21,699 bases of DNA from Stutzerimonas stutzeri (GCA_002387205.1 DGLA01000004.1:8286-29984), one strand, 5' to 3'; counted from the first letter of the stretch, positions 1-7,863 are shown. Notes: a model not told the origin generated them from the letters alone. Made by a program: numbers and translations.

Positions 1-422
1 CGACCACTCCCGAGGAGCCGACCACTCCCGAGGAGCCGACTACCCCTGAGGAGCCGACTACCCCTGAGGAGCCGACGCCTACAACGCCGTCGCCCACGCA
101 GGTTACTGTCAATAACGGTGACTTTGTGGATGCGGCTGACGAAAGTGAACAGTTCGTTATCGCCTTTACGCAGGGGGCTGCGGCTATAACAGGCCTGTCG
201 ACTAGCGATACCCTGGACTTCAGCGCGCTGGGTAGCGTTTCGCTGGTTGAAAGCTTCACCGCGAACCAGACGACCGGTGATCAGGTATTCGAGGCCGTTT
301 TTGACGTTGATACCGATACGCTGCAGGTAGACGCTGACGAAAGCGGTACTTTCGAAGCCGACAGCGATATCGCCATCGCCCTGACTGGCGTCACCGACTT
401 CACTCAGGACATGATCGTCTAA
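1..422 (+). CDS. C-terminal fragment of a probable secreted/surface repeat protein (partial)
   Basis: This is the 3' end of a gene whose start lies left of the window. The frame is open from base 3 and stops with TAA at 420-422. The visible protein starts with four hexapeptide repeats of the form TTPEEP, encoded by an 18-bp tandem repeat at 3-74, then a TPTTPSPT linker. A final domain of about 100 residues follows; it is rich in Asp, Thr and Ser and poor in Lys and Cys. It contains DTLDFSALG and DIAIALTGV and ends in a hydrophobic DMIV. Acidic, Cys-poor C-termini ending in hydrophobic residues are common in type I-secreted RTX/adhesin proteins, but no glycine-rich calcium nonapeptides are visible here. 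Secretion is therefore inference. The GTG at 126 is internal, since the frame is continuous upstream. The family is not recognised with certainty. Confidence 0.7.
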   Translation, partial: TTPEEPTTPEEPTTPEEPTTPEEPTPTTPSPTQVTVNNGDFVDAADESEQFVIAFTQGAAAITGLSTSDTLDFSALGSVSLVESFTANQTTGDQVFEAVFDVDTDTLQVDADESGTFEADSDIAIALTGVTDFTQDMIV

Positions 423-510
423 CCCCTGCTGCGTCGTGTGGCCGCGCCTGGCAGGTTCGGTCACGCGGACTGCAGGCCTTCGATTATCGAAGTGATGCGA
501 TGTAAACCCG

Positions 511-542
511 GACGCCCTGTTCTTTTTTGAGAGCAGGGCGTC
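511..542 (+). terminator. Putative intrinsic terminator after the partial surface-protein gene
   Basis: A 13-bp stem (511-523 against 530-542) begins GACGCCCTG and ends CAGGGCGTC, with one G-T wobble. Its loop is T-rich. It lies about 90 bp after the stop codon. The T run is in the loop rather than after the stem, so termination efficiency is uncertain. Confidence 0.45.
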
Positions 543-743
543 TGTGTTTCAAACCGTAATTCACGCCAGAGGCTGCATCTGGTGGCTATGGAGTGGTACT
601 TCGGCATGGGCGTGTAGCCGCTTGTCGCATCGTATTTCCGATACGCTGGGGCACGATCGGTGAAACGGCGGGCCTTCAGGAAGGCAGGCTTGGGCGGCAT
701 GGTATCAGGCGGCAGGTTCGCCTATGCCAGAGGATGACCCACC

Positions 744-1120
744 GTAAAAGCGAGCCATGCCCGCGGAACGATGACGGAGCGCCATACCCTTTCACGGGCA
801 TGGCCCGTTCTTACAAAGGCAGGCGAGCCGCACATCCGTAGGAGCGGGCCACGCCCGCGAACAAAACATCATGCGCTTGTGCCCCTTCACGGGCACGGCC
901 CGTTCCTGCAATGGCAGGCGAGCCGCGCCCGCGAACCAACATCATGCGTCTGCGCCCCTTCACGGGTACGGCCGTTCAACAAAAGCAGGCGGGCCGCACA
1001 TCCGTAGGAGCGGGCCATGCCCGCGAACCAACATCATGCGCTTGTGCCCCTTCACGGGCACGGCCCGTTCCTGCATGGCAGGCGAGCCGCGCATCCGTAG
1101 GAGCGGGCCACGCCCGCGAA
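744..1120. repeat. REP array 1 (degenerate, about 92-95 bp units)
   Basis: Alternating REP palindromes occur in both orientations. Forward copies start at 744 (degenerate), 838, 1004 and 1097. Reverse copies lie near 791-814, 886-909, 959-980 and 1051-1074. The forward core GTAGGAGCGGGC pairs with GCCCGC, and the reverse copies carry CACGGGC in place of the CGCGGGC seen in the other arrays. Spacers share GGCAGGCGAGCCGC and ACATCATGCG, so the array grew by tandem duplication. The unit near 910-935 has lost about 20 bp of the forward palindrome. No REP-associated transposase is present in the window. Confidence 0.85.
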
Positions 1121-1205
1121 CGAAGCAACAACCAGGCGTGCGCCTATCCGCGAAAATGCCTACCTGCCCGTTTTGCTGATCCGGGTTGGCGTACGTCTGC
1201 GGGCG

Positions 1206-1234
1206 TTGCATCATCGCCGGAGCGATTCGATAAT
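1206..1234 (+). promoter_or_regulatory. Putative sigma70 promoter of manC
   Basis: A -35-like TTGCAT at 1206-1211 is separated by exactly 17 bp from a -10-like GATAAT at 1229-1234. Transcription would start near 1241, about 30 bp before the manC ATG. It lies just past REP array 1. Confidence 0.45.
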
Positions 1235-1270
1235 GCCGAGCTTTGCCATTGATGGCTTCTCGGAGTTTTT

Positions 1271-2689
1271 ATGTTCACTCCCGTAATCCTCGCAGGGGGC
1301 AACGGCTCGCGTTTGTGGCCTTTGTCTCGTCAGCAGCTGCCCAAGCAGTTTCTTGCTCTGGATGGGCAAGGGCGCGGCACGATGTTTCAGCGCACCTTGG
1401 CACGGCTCGATGGCCTTGAGCATTCATCGCCGCTTGTTGTCAGCAACGAGCAGCACCGTTTCGTGGTGGCTGAGCAGTTGCGAATTGCTGGTCGGGCGAG
1501 TGGGAAGATCATACTGGAGCCGCTGGGGCGCAATACGGCGCCCGCTATCGCCATGGCTGCGTTGCAGGCTTGTCGAGAAGGCGATGACCCGGTGCTGTTG
1601 ATTCTGGCTGCTGATCATCACATTCCAGATCAGTGCGCGTTCCAGGCGGCAGTCGCCTCGGCAGCTGTCCATGCAGATGCAGGACGGCTTGTTACTTTCG
1701 GAATTACGCCGACTCACCCGGAGACCGGTTTCGGCTATATCCAGTGCGGCGAGCCATTGGGCGAAACGGGTAGCGCCATTGCCGCATTCAAGGAGAAGCC
1801 CTCTGCCGAACTGGCGCATGAATATCTTGAGTCCGGCCGCTATCTCTGGAACAGCGGCATGTTCATGTTTCGCGCTTCCAGGTTTCTTGAGGAGCTGCAG
1901 CGGTTGCGCCCCGATATTCTCGAGGCATGCCGCGTTGCATTGAAGCACGCGCAGGAAGACAACTACTTCTTGCATGTTCCGGCCGAGCAGTTTGCCCTCT
2001 GCGCTGACGAGTCAGTCGACTATGCGGTCATGGAGCACACCGATGCTGGAGTGGTGGTGCCGCTGGATGCGGGCTGGAACGATCTGGGTAGCTGGGCCGC
2101 GATTCTTGATGTGAGCGAGCAGGACCAGGATGGCAACAGCCTTCAGGGTGATGTCATGACCGTCGATACCCACAACAGTCTCGTACAGTCGCATCACCGC
2201 CTGGTCACGACGGTGGGTGTCGAGGGGCTGGTGGTTATCGAAACCAAGGATGCGGTGCTGGTGACGCGTAAGGACCAGTGCCAGCAGGTCAAGAAGATAG
2301 TCCAGCGCTTGCAGGCCGAGCAGCGTGACGAGTTCGTCGCTCATCCTCTCGTCAGCAGGCCTTGGGGGCATTACGACACGATAGACAAGGGTGATCGCTA
2401 TCAGGTCAAGCGCATCACGGTGCTGCCTGGCGAGTGCTTGTCGCTGCAGCTGCACTACCATCGGGCCGAGCACTGGATCGTGGTGTCCGGGACAGCCAGG
2501 GTTGTATGCGGTGACAAGGAACTGATCCTTTCAGAAAACCAGTCCACGTACATCCCGCTTGGAACCAGGCATTCGCTGTCCAACCCCGGCAAGGTGCCGC
2601 TGGAGCTTATCGAGGTTCAGTCCGGGGCGTATCTCGGGGAAGATGACATCGTCCGCTTCGAGGACCGTTATGGGCGGGTGAAGCCGTGA
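1271..2689 (+). CDS. manC: Mannose-1-phosphate guanylyltransferase / mannose-6-phosphate isomerase
   Basis: This 472-residue bifunctional type II enzyme would convert fructose-6-P to mannose-6-P and mannose-1-P plus GTP to GDP-mannose in the cytoplasm. The pyrophosphorylase signature AGGNGSRLWPLSR is at residues 8-20, followed by PKQF. The sugar-phosphate-binding FKEKPS is at 173-178 and WNSGMF at 193-198. The C-terminal cupin isomerase domain carries QLHYHRAEHW at 393-402, which holds the metal-binding His and Glu residues. The length matches the AlgA/ManC/WbpW family. The ATG at 1271 has GGAG seven bases upstream. The alginate operon is absent and wbp genes lie downstream, so a role in LPS or exopolysaccharide GDP-sugar supply is more likely than alginate. 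The choice between manC, wbpW and algA cannot be settled here. Confidence 0.93.
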   Translation: MFTPVILAGGNGSRLWPLSRQQLPKQFLALDGQGRGTMFQRTLARLDGLEHSSPLVVSNEQHRFVVAEQLRIAGRASGKIILEPLGRNTAPAIAMAALQACREGDDPVLLILAADHHIPDQCAFQAAVASAAVHADAGRLVTFGITPTHPETGFGYIQCGEPLGETGSAIAAFKEKPSAELAHEYLESGRYLWNSGMFMFRASRFLEELQRLRPDILEACRVALKHAQEDNYFLHVPAEQFALCADESVDYAVMEHTDAGVVVPLDAGWNDLGSWAAILDVSEQDQDGNSLQGDVMTVDTHNSLVQSHHRLVTTVGVEGLVVIETKDAVLVTRKDQCQQVKKIVQRLQAEQRDEFVAHPLVSRPWGHYDTIDKGDRYQVKRITVLPGECLSLQLHYHRAEHWIVVSGTARVVCGDKELILSENQSTYIPLGTRHSLSNPGKVPLELIEVQSGAYLGEDDIVRFEDRYGRVKP

Positions 2690-2711
2690 TCGCGGCCTGT
2701 TCAGCAAATCA

Positions 2712-2799
2712 GGAGGCCTCTCGCAGTGTTCCGGCGGGCCTCCCTCCAGCAGGGTCTGAAAAAAATGGGCTGGTCCGCCGACGGCATGACGTGCCGTCG
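2712..2799. terminator. Two short dyads between convergent genes, possible terminators
   Basis: GGAGGCC at 2712-2718 pairs with GGCCTCC at 2737-2743 across an 18-base loop. CGACGGCA at 2779-2786 pairs with TGCCGTCG at 2792-2799 across TGACG, giving a perfect 8-bp stem. Neither is followed by a good T run, so the terminator call is tentative. Position between the convergent manC and the reverse-strand gene is the main support. Confidence 0.3.
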
Positions 2800-2811
2800 T
2801 TGCAGGCGTGA

Positions 2812-3135
2812 TCAGTCGGCCAGCGCCTCCTCGCGCTCCCAGCAGCGTAGCGTCAGTTCGGCTTGGTCGATCGCTTGAGCCAGGTGATGAAGGCACATTT
2901 CGATGGCCTGGTTGCGCTGGTTTTCGCTGAGCCATTCTGTGTTTGAAAGGGTCTCGATGATGTCCAAATGGCTGTTTTCGCTGACCAGCATGCCGTGGCG
3001 AACGATCAGGATCTGGCCGTCAAGGGACAGGCGAACCGGGTCGCGCCCTTCGAGTGATGCGCCAGCTGCTAGCAAGGTGTCGATATGTGCGCCAAGGGCG
3101 TAAAGCTGGCGCCTTTCGCTTGAGTCCTGGGTCAT
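2812..3135 (-). CDS. Hypothetical protein, 107 aa
   Basis: The family is not recognised. The ATG at 3135-3133 is preceded by GGAAGG nine bases upstream, and this start was chosen over the longer open frame that runs back across the intergenic region. The protein begins MTQDSSERRQLYALGAHI and looks soluble and mostly helical, with no signal peptide or membrane segment. A short strand-like segment VRLSLDGQILIVRHGML lies near residues 34-50. The C-terminal half (about 57-102) is helical and acidic, with LHHLAQAIDQAELTLRCWE. It sits alone on the reverse strand between manC and wbpV and is divergent from wbpV. It could be a small regulator or an unrelated insertion, but nothing in the sequence decides this. 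Confidence 0.6.
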   Translation of the reverse strand: MTQDSSERRQLYALGAHIDTLLAAGASLEGRDPVRLSLDGQILIVRHGMLVSENSHLDIIETLSNTEWLSENQRNQAIEMCLHHLAQAIDQAELTLRCWEREEALAD

Positions 3136-3201
3136 GAGGGAGTGCCTTCCATGGAAAGGGAACAGTTTGAATGACGTTGTCTTGGCTGAAAAGGTGGTGA
3201 T

Positions 3202-3263
3202 CGCAATTTGATTGCGTCGGGCTGTCGCATCGGTTGGCCTTGAAGCAATCCCGATCGGATTGC
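3202..3263. promoter_or_regulatory. Pair of GCAAT/ATTGC dyads in the divergent intergenic region
   Basis: CGCAAT-TTG-ATTGCG at 3202-3216 is a perfect 6-bp-arm dyad. GCAATC-C-CGATCG-GATTGC at 3245-3263 is a near-perfect palindrome. Both share GCAAT...ATTGC arms, with centres about 45 bp apart, in the 252 bp between divergent genes. They may be operator sites; no protein is assigned. Confidence 0.3.
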
Positions 3264-3309
3264 CATGGCAGTTCCCGGCGCCGAAAGCGGGTGTCGTCCG
3301 ATCGAAACC

Positions 3310-3338
3310 GAGCACGCCGGGTGGGTAATGCGTAGAAT
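3310..3338 (+). promoter_or_regulatory. Possible promoter of wbpV
   Basis: A TAGAAT -10-like hexamer at 3333-3338 lies about 50 bp before the GTG start. The -35 position about 17 bp upstream is a poor match, so support rests on the -10 element and position. Confidence 0.3.
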
Positions 3339-3387
3339 TCGCCGCCAGGCAGCTATGGACAGCTGCGTATGTCGAAGAGACTTGAGC

Positions 3388-4353
3388 GTGAAACAGAAGA
3401 TTCTTGTCACTGGCGGGACCGGCTTCGTAGGGGGGGCGTTGCTGAAGCGTCTCGTTACCCGCCCTGATCTGCAGGTTCTGGCCTGGATACGTCGTGTGGA
3501 CTCGATTTTGCCGGTCGGCGTGGTGCCCGTACCCGTTTCGCTCAATCGAACCTTTGCGGCGGGCACGCAGATCGAGGGTGTCGACACTGTCATTCATTGT
3601 GCCGCGCGGGTACACGTCATGACGGACAAGGCTGCGGATCCTCTCGCGGAGTTTCGCAGGGTCAATGTCGAGGGGACGCTGGCGCTGGCACGCAGTGCCG
3701 TCGCTTCCGGTGCGCGGCGGTTCATCTTCATCAGTTCGATAAAGGTCAACGGCGAATCCACGGCGCCTGGCAGACCGTTCACCGCCGACGATACGCCTCA
3801 GCCCGCTGACCCCTATGCATTATCCAAACTTGAGGCTGAAATCGGGTTGCGGGCGCTTGCTGACGAGACTGGGCTGCAGGTCGTCATCATTCGTACGCCG
3901 CTGGTGTATGGGCCTGGAGTGAAGGGCAATTTCCTCGAGATGATGCGCTGGTTGGCCGCCGGTATCCCGTTGCCACTTGGTGCGGTAGACAATCAGCGGA
4001 GTCTCGTTGCGCTGGATAATCTGGTCGACCTTATCGTGACCTGTATCGACCACCCGGCTGCCGCGAACGGAGTCTTGCTCGCCGGTGATGGCGAGGATCT
4101 CTCTACCTCCGATCTCCTGCGTCGCCTGGCTTCGGCGCTGGGCAAGCCCGTGCGGCTACTGCCTGTGCCTGTTGCCGTTCTGGATAAAGTGGCCGGGTTG
4201 CTTGGCAAGCGTGCCGCTTATGCGCGTCTTTGTGGTTCGCTTCAGGTCGATATCGGCAAGACGCGCAGATTGCTGGGGTGGTCCCCGCCGGTTGGCGTGG
4301 ATGAAGCCTTGCACGTTACCGCAACGGACTACCAACGGCGGCAGGTTCCGTGA
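3388..4353 (+). CDS. wbpV: NAD-dependent epimerase/dehydratase, WbpV-like sugar-nucleotide reductase
   Basis: This extended short-chain dehydrogenase has 321 residues from the GTG at 3388. The dinucleotide-binding motif TGGTGFVGG is at residues 8-16, Ser at 116/117 lies in FISSIKVNGEST, and the catalytic Tyr143-x3-Lys147 lies in DPYALSKLEAE. In the Pseudomonas wbpV-wbpL-wbpM arrangement, WbpV is known to reduce the 4-keto sugar made by WbpM to UDP-QuiNAc, so that product is inferred here from context. The GTG was chosen because the Rossmann fold begins at once after it; a TTG at 3382 is an alternative, and both follow GAAGAGA. The open frame extends back to 3265, but that stretch shows no domain and overlaps the probable promoter. 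The stop overlaps the wbpL start by 4 bp. Confidence 0.85.
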   Translation: MKQKILVTGGTGFVGGALLKRLVTRPDLQVLAWIRRVDSILPVGVVPVPVSLNRTFAAGTQIEGVDTVIHCAARVHVMTDKAADPLAEFRRVNVEGTLALARSAVASGARRFIFISSIKVNGESTAPGRPFTADDTPQPADPYALSKLEAEIGLRALADETGLQVVIIRTPLVYGPGVKGNFLEMMRWLAAGIPLPLGAVDNQRSLVALDNLVDLIVTCIDHPAAANGVLLAGDGEDLSTSDLLRRLASALGKPVRLLPVPVAVLDKVAGLLGKRAAYARLCGSLQVDIGKTRRLLGWSPPVGVDEALHVTATDYQRRQVP

Positions 4354-5372
4354 TCTGGCTGACGTTTGCGCTTGCCGCCTTGTCTTCCTTTGTATTGACC
4401 GGCGCTTTGCGTGGCTATGCGCTGAAGCGCAGCTTGCTCGATACGCCCAATAGTCGCAGTTCGCATACGGTGCCTACCCCAAGGGGAGGCGGCATGGCGA
4501 TTGTCGCTGTGTTTCTGGGCTTGCTCCTTGCGCTGTGGTGGTGGGGGGCGGTAGGCGAGGTCATGGCGATCGCCCTGCTTGGCGCGGGGGGCGGCGTAGC
4601 GGCGCTCGGGTTCGCTGATGACCATGGTCACATTGCTGCGCGCTGGCGCTTGCTTGGTCACTTTGTCGCGGCAGCCTGGGCACTGTTCTGGCTCGGCGGG
4701 CTGCCTGCTGTCGTTGTATTTGGTGTGGCGTTCGACCTGGGATGGCCTGGAGATGCCCTGGCGCTGCTGTTTCTGGTCTGGCTGCTCAACCTCTACAATT
4801 TCATGGATGGCATTGATGGCATTGCAGCGGTTCAGGCCATCTGTGCGTGCCTGGGCAGCGTGCTCTGTTATGCGGTTGTGTCCGGCGATTTCTCGGCCGC
4901 AGGTGGAGCCCCCGAAGTGCTGCTGGCTTGCGCGGTGGTCGGCTTTTTGTGCTGGAACTTCCCTCGGGCGCGGATATTCATGGGGGATGCCGGCAGTGGG
5001 TTTCTTGGAATCGTCATCGGTATTCTCGCGCTCAATGCTGCGCTTGATGAGCCCCGTTTGCTCTGGTGCTGGCTGATTCTGCTCGGTGTGTTTGTCGTAG
5101 ATGCAACTTTCACCTTGCTGCGTCGTCTGCTGCGTGGCGAAGCGGTTTATCAGGCACATCGCAGCCATGCGTATCAGGCCGCTGCGCGTCGGTTCGGGCG
5201 GCACGTTCCGGTGACCTCGTCGGTCGCGCTTATCGACCTGTGCTGGCTTTTGCCCTGGGCGCTCGGGGTGGCAGCCGGTCGAGTCGATGGGGCCGTGGCG
5301 TTGTTAATCTCCTATCTGCCATTGCTGGGCTTGTGCTTCTGGCTCCGGGCAGGTGCGGCGGAGCGTGTTTGA
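4350..5372 (+). CDS. wbpL: Undecaprenyl-phosphate sugar-1-phosphate transferase, WbpL-type
   Basis: This 340-residue polytopic inner-membrane protein belongs to the WecA/MraY/GT4 family and would transfer a HexNAc-1-phosphate to undecaprenyl phosphate to start O-antigen assembly. Visible family motifs are DTPNSRSSHTVPTPRGGG at 31-48, the Mg-binding FADD at 88-91, NLYNFMDGIDG at 147-157 and IFMGDAGSGFLG at 209-220. Many hydrophobic helices alternate with these cytoplasmic loops. The start is GTG at 4350, overlapping the wbpV stop as GTGA and preceded by GGCGGCAGG, so translational coupling with wbpV is likely. Donor specificity (FucNAc, QuiNAc or GlcNAc) cannot be read directly. The REP array that starts 9 bp after the stop separates it from wbpM. 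Confidence 0.9.
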   Translation: MIWLTFALAALSSFVLTGALRGYALKRSLLDTPNSRSSHTVPTPRGGGMAIVAVFLGLLLALWWWGAVGEVMAIALLGAGGGVAALGFADDHGHIAARWRLLGHFVAAAWALFWLGGLPAVVVFGVAFDLGWPGDALALLFLVWLLNLYNFMDGIDGIAAVQAICACLGSVLCYAVVSGDFSAAGGAPEVLLACAVVGFLCWNFPRARIFMGDAGSGFLGIVIGILALNAALDEPRLLWCWLILLGVFVVDATFTLLRRLLRGEAVYQAHRSHAYQAAARRFGRHVPVTSSVALIDLCWLLPWALGVAAGRVDGAVALLISYLPLLGLCFWLRAGAAERV

Positions 5373-5380
5373 GGCGCTTG

Positions 5381-5779
5381 TCGCGGGCATGGCCCGCTCC
5401 TACGGCGGATGGTGCTTTGTAGGAGCGGGCCGCGCCCGCGAAGGTGATGTGAAGTCCTGCGATGTTCGCGGGCATGGCCCGCTCCTACGGTGGATGGTGC
5501 TTTGTAGGAGCGGGCCGCGCCCGCAAAGGTGATGTGAAGTCCTGCAATGTTCGCCGGCATGGCCCGCTCCTACGGTAGGTGGGTTTTGTAGGAGCGGGCC
5601 GCGCCCGCAAAGGTGATGTGAAGTCCTGCAGTGTTCGCGGGCATGGCCCGCTCCTACGGTGGGTGGGTTTTGTAGGAGCGGGCCGCGCCCGCGAAGGTGG
5701 TTTGAGGCCGTGGATGTTCGCGGGCATGGCCCGCTCCTACGGTGGGTGGTGCTTTGTAGGAGCGGGCCACGCCCGCGGA
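5381..5779. repeat. REP array 2: five 84-85 bp tandem units
   Basis: Five reverse REPs (5381-5403, 5465-5488, 5550-5573, 5634-5657, 5717-5740) alternate with five forward REPs (starts 5419, 5504, 5588, 5672, 5756). Forward starts are spaced 85, 84, 84 and 84 bp. Spacers are nearly identical (AGGTGATGTGAAGTCCTGC after the forward copy, TGG/GGTGCTTT before it). Each REP folds on itself (GCGGGC-CGC-GCCCGC or GCGGGC-ATG-GCCCGC), and each pair can form a longer stem through GTAGGAGC/GCTCCTAC. It fills most of the 477-bp gap between wbpL and wbpM. The rest of the gap (5780-5849) holds no clear promoter. Confidence 0.95.
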
Positions 5780-5849
5780 GGATGGCAGGTTTTACCCTGC
5801 GGGCGGGCCCGTTTCTATGGATGAATAAAACGATCAGGCAGGTTGATGG

Positions 5850-7862
5850 ATGCTACGTGATTATCTGTTAGGGCTGCCGAGGCGGTACAAGCGGTTGCTG
5901 CAGGTATTGGCCGATGTGGTATTGGTGTGGCTGGCCCTGTGGCTGGCATTTGTCGTGCGGCTTGGTTCCTACGAGCCGGTCGATCCTCTGGGGGGGCACG
6001 CCTGGCTGTTTGCCGCAGCGCCGTTGTTGGCCATCCCGCTGTTTATACGCATTGGCATGTACCGTGCGGTCATGCGTTACCTGGGTAACGACGCGCTGAT
6101 CACGATCGCCAAGGCGGTAACCCTGTCTTCGTTGCTGCTGGCGCTGGCGGTGTACTGGTACCGCGACGCTCCGGCGCTCGTCCCCCGCTCGATGGTGTTC
6201 AATTACTGGTGGATTAGCTTGATCCTGCTGGGCGGCCTGCGCCTGCTGCTTCGCCAGTATGTGCTGGGTGATTGGTACAGCGTCGGGTTGGCCAACCCGT
6301 TCGCGCGTGATGATGGGCTGCCGAGGGTTGCCATCTACGGTGCGGGCGCTGCAGGGAACCAGTTGGCCGCAGCCCTCCGAATGGGGCGATCGATGCGGCC
6401 GGTGGCGTTTATCGACGACGATGGCGACATTGCCAATCGGGTCATATCCGGTCTGAAGGTCTACAAGCCCAGGCACATCGCCAAGATGATCGAGGAAACC
6501 GGTGCGGCCGAGGTGTTGCTGGCGATCCCTTCGGCCAGCCGCGCCAGGCGGCGGGAAATACTGGCTGCGCTCGAGCATTTCCCCCTGCATATCCGGTCAG
6601 TCCCCGGTTTCATGGACCTGGCGAGTGGCCGCGTCAAGGTCGAAGACATACAGGAAGTCGACATTGCCGACCTGCTAGGCCGCGATAGCGTGGCACCGCG
6701 CGATGACTTGCTCGAGCATTGCATTCGCGGCAATGTGGTGCTCGTGACGGGAGCGGCAGGATCGATCGGCTCGGAGCTCAGCCGCCAGATACTGGCCCTC
6801 GGTCCGAAAACCTTGATCCTGTTCGATCATAGCGAGTACGGTCTTTACGCCATACATGGCGAACTGGAACAGCGCGTCAGTGAGCGTTCCCTGTCGCTCG
6901 ATCTGGTTCCGATCCTAGGGTCCGTCCGCAATCCGGGCCGCCTGCTGGCGGTGATGAATACATGGAATGTCAGCACGGTTTATCACGCAGCTGCCTACAA
7001 GCATGTGCCCATGGTCGAGCACAATATCGCCGAAGGGGTGGAGAACAACGTGCTGGGCACACTGAACTGTGCCCAGGCGGCCATCCAGGCGGGCGTAAGG
7101 CACTTCGTGCTGATTTCGACCGACAAGGCCGTACGTCCCACCAATGTGATGGGCAGCACCAAGCGACTCGCCGAGATGGCCCTCCAAGCGCTCAGTCGGG
7201 AAGCTGCCCCGGTACTCTATGGCCATCCGGATGCGGTCAATCAGCTCAACAAGACCCGTTTCACCATGGTGCGCTTCGGTAATGTCCTGGGGTCGTCGGG
7301 CTCGGTCATACCGCTGTTTCGCGAACAGATTCGTCGGGGCGGGCCGGTGACGGTCACGCACCCGAAGATCACCCGCTATTTCATGACCATTCCCGAAGCG
7401 GCGCAGCTTGTACTGCAGGCAGGCTCAATGGGGCAGGGTGGCGACGTCTTTGTGCTGGACATGGGCGCCCCCGTGCAGATCGTCGAGCTGGCCGAGAAGA
7501 TGATCCATCTGTCCGGCTTTTCAGTTCGCAGCGAAAAAAATCCGAAAGGAGATGTCGCCATCGAGTTCACCGGTTTACGGCCAGGCGAAAAGCTCTACGA
7601 AGAATTGCTGATCGGCGATAACGTTACACCGACTGAACACCCGATGATCATGTCGGCAGATGAACACTATCTGCCGTGGGATGATTTCCGCGTGGTCATG
7701 GCCAGTCTCATGCAGGCGCTGCGGGACGAAGACTTTGAGCAGATCCGGCGAATTTTGCGGGCGACCGTCGATGGCTACGCCCCGCGTGAGGATATCGTCG
7801 ACTGGTTATACCGCCAGCGTGAAGGCAAGCCGATGCCTGGTGAGGGGCAGGGGCCTCACTGA
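5850..7862 (+). CDS. wbpM: UDP-N-acetylglucosamine C4,6-dehydratase, WbpM-type
   Basis: This 670-residue inner-membrane protein would make the 4-keto-6-deoxy UDP-HexNAc used for FucNAc/QuiNAc sugars. The N-terminal part has about four TM segments (roughly 15-37, 51-68, 87-104, 119-135). A first Rossmann domain starts VAIYGAGAAG at 160-169. The C-terminal dehydratase domain has VTGAAGSIGSEL at 299-310 and HAAAYKHVPMVE near 379-390. The catalytic Tyr-x3-Lys is replaced by Met434-x3-Lys438 (NVMGSTKR), with Ser423 upstream. This Met variant is the known altered triad of WbpM. The ATG at 5850 is preceded by AGGTTG. REP array 2 lies upstream, and the stop is 1 bp from the stop of the convergent lipoprotein gene, so no terminator fits between them. 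Confidence 0.95.
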   Translation: MLRDYLLGLPRRYKRLLQVLADVVLVWLALWLAFVVRLGSYEPVDPLGGHAWLFAAAPLLAIPLFIRIGMYRAVMRYLGNDALITIAKAVTLSSLLLALAVYWYRDAPALVPRSMVFNYWWISLILLGGLRLLLRQYVLGDWYSVGLANPFARDDGLPRVAIYGAGAAGNQLAAALRMGRSMRPVAFIDDDGDIANRVISGLKVYKPRHIAKMIEETGAAEVLLAIPSASRARRREILAALEHFPLHIRSVPGFMDLASGRVKVEDIQEVDIADLLGRDSVAPRDDLLEHCIRGNVVLVTGAAGSIGSELSRQILALGPKTLILFDHSEYGLYAIHGELEQRVSERSLSLDLVPILGSVRNPGRLLAVMNTWNVSTVYHAAAYKHVPMVEHNIAEGVENNVLGTLNCAQAAIQAGVRHFVLISTDKAVRPTNVMGSTKRLAEMALQALSREAAPVLYGHPDAVNQLNKTRFTMVRFGNVLGSSGSVIPLFREQIRRGGPVTVTHPKITRYFMTIPEAAQLVLQAGSMGQGGDVFVLDMGAPVQIVELAEKMIHLSGFSVRSEKNPKGDVAIEFTGLRPGEKLYEELLIGDNVTPTEHPMIMSADEHYLPWDDFRVVMASLMQALRDEDFEQIRRILRATVDGYAPREDIVDWLYRQREGKPMPGEGQGPH

Positions 7863-7863
7863 G

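Larger units (their letters stand above)
423..1270. other. 848-bp intergenic region
   Basis: No convincing gene is present. From left to right it holds a short palindrome (CTTCGAT/ATCGAAG at 478-492), a terminator-like hairpin at 511-542, about 200 bp of unremarkable sequence, degenerate REP array 1 at 744-1120, and a probable promoter for manC at 1206-1234. Short open frames here repeat RSGP/ARE-type peptides and are by-products of the REP palindromes. Confidence 0.8.

Noticed and set aside
461..700. 79-aa reverse-strand open frame in the first intergenic region
   Set aside because: No ribosome site, no recognisable domain, basic low-complexity composition, and it runs through the terminator-like hairpin. 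It was not called as a gene.
744..1120. CRISPR-like array
   Set aside because: Repeats are palindromic, alternate in orientation, and their spacers are themselves repeated. There are no cas genes, so this is REP DNA.
593..1252. Several overlapping open frames over REP array 1 on both strands
   Set aside because: They encode repeated RSGP/ARE/PFTG peptides produced by the palindromes in every frame, so they are artefacts of high GC and repetition.
4329..5204. 291-aa reverse-strand open frame
   Set aside because: It is a shadow of wbpL; the forward frame has clear family motifs and the reverse one has none.
5790..5818. CGGGC-GG-GCCCG hairpin followed by TTTCT before wbpM as a terminator
   Set aside because: The loop would be only two bases, so a stable terminator stem is unlikely.
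5312..5824. Open frames with RSGPCPR/GMARSYG repeats over REP array 2
   Set aside because: These are translations of the tandem palindromes with no start signals or domains.
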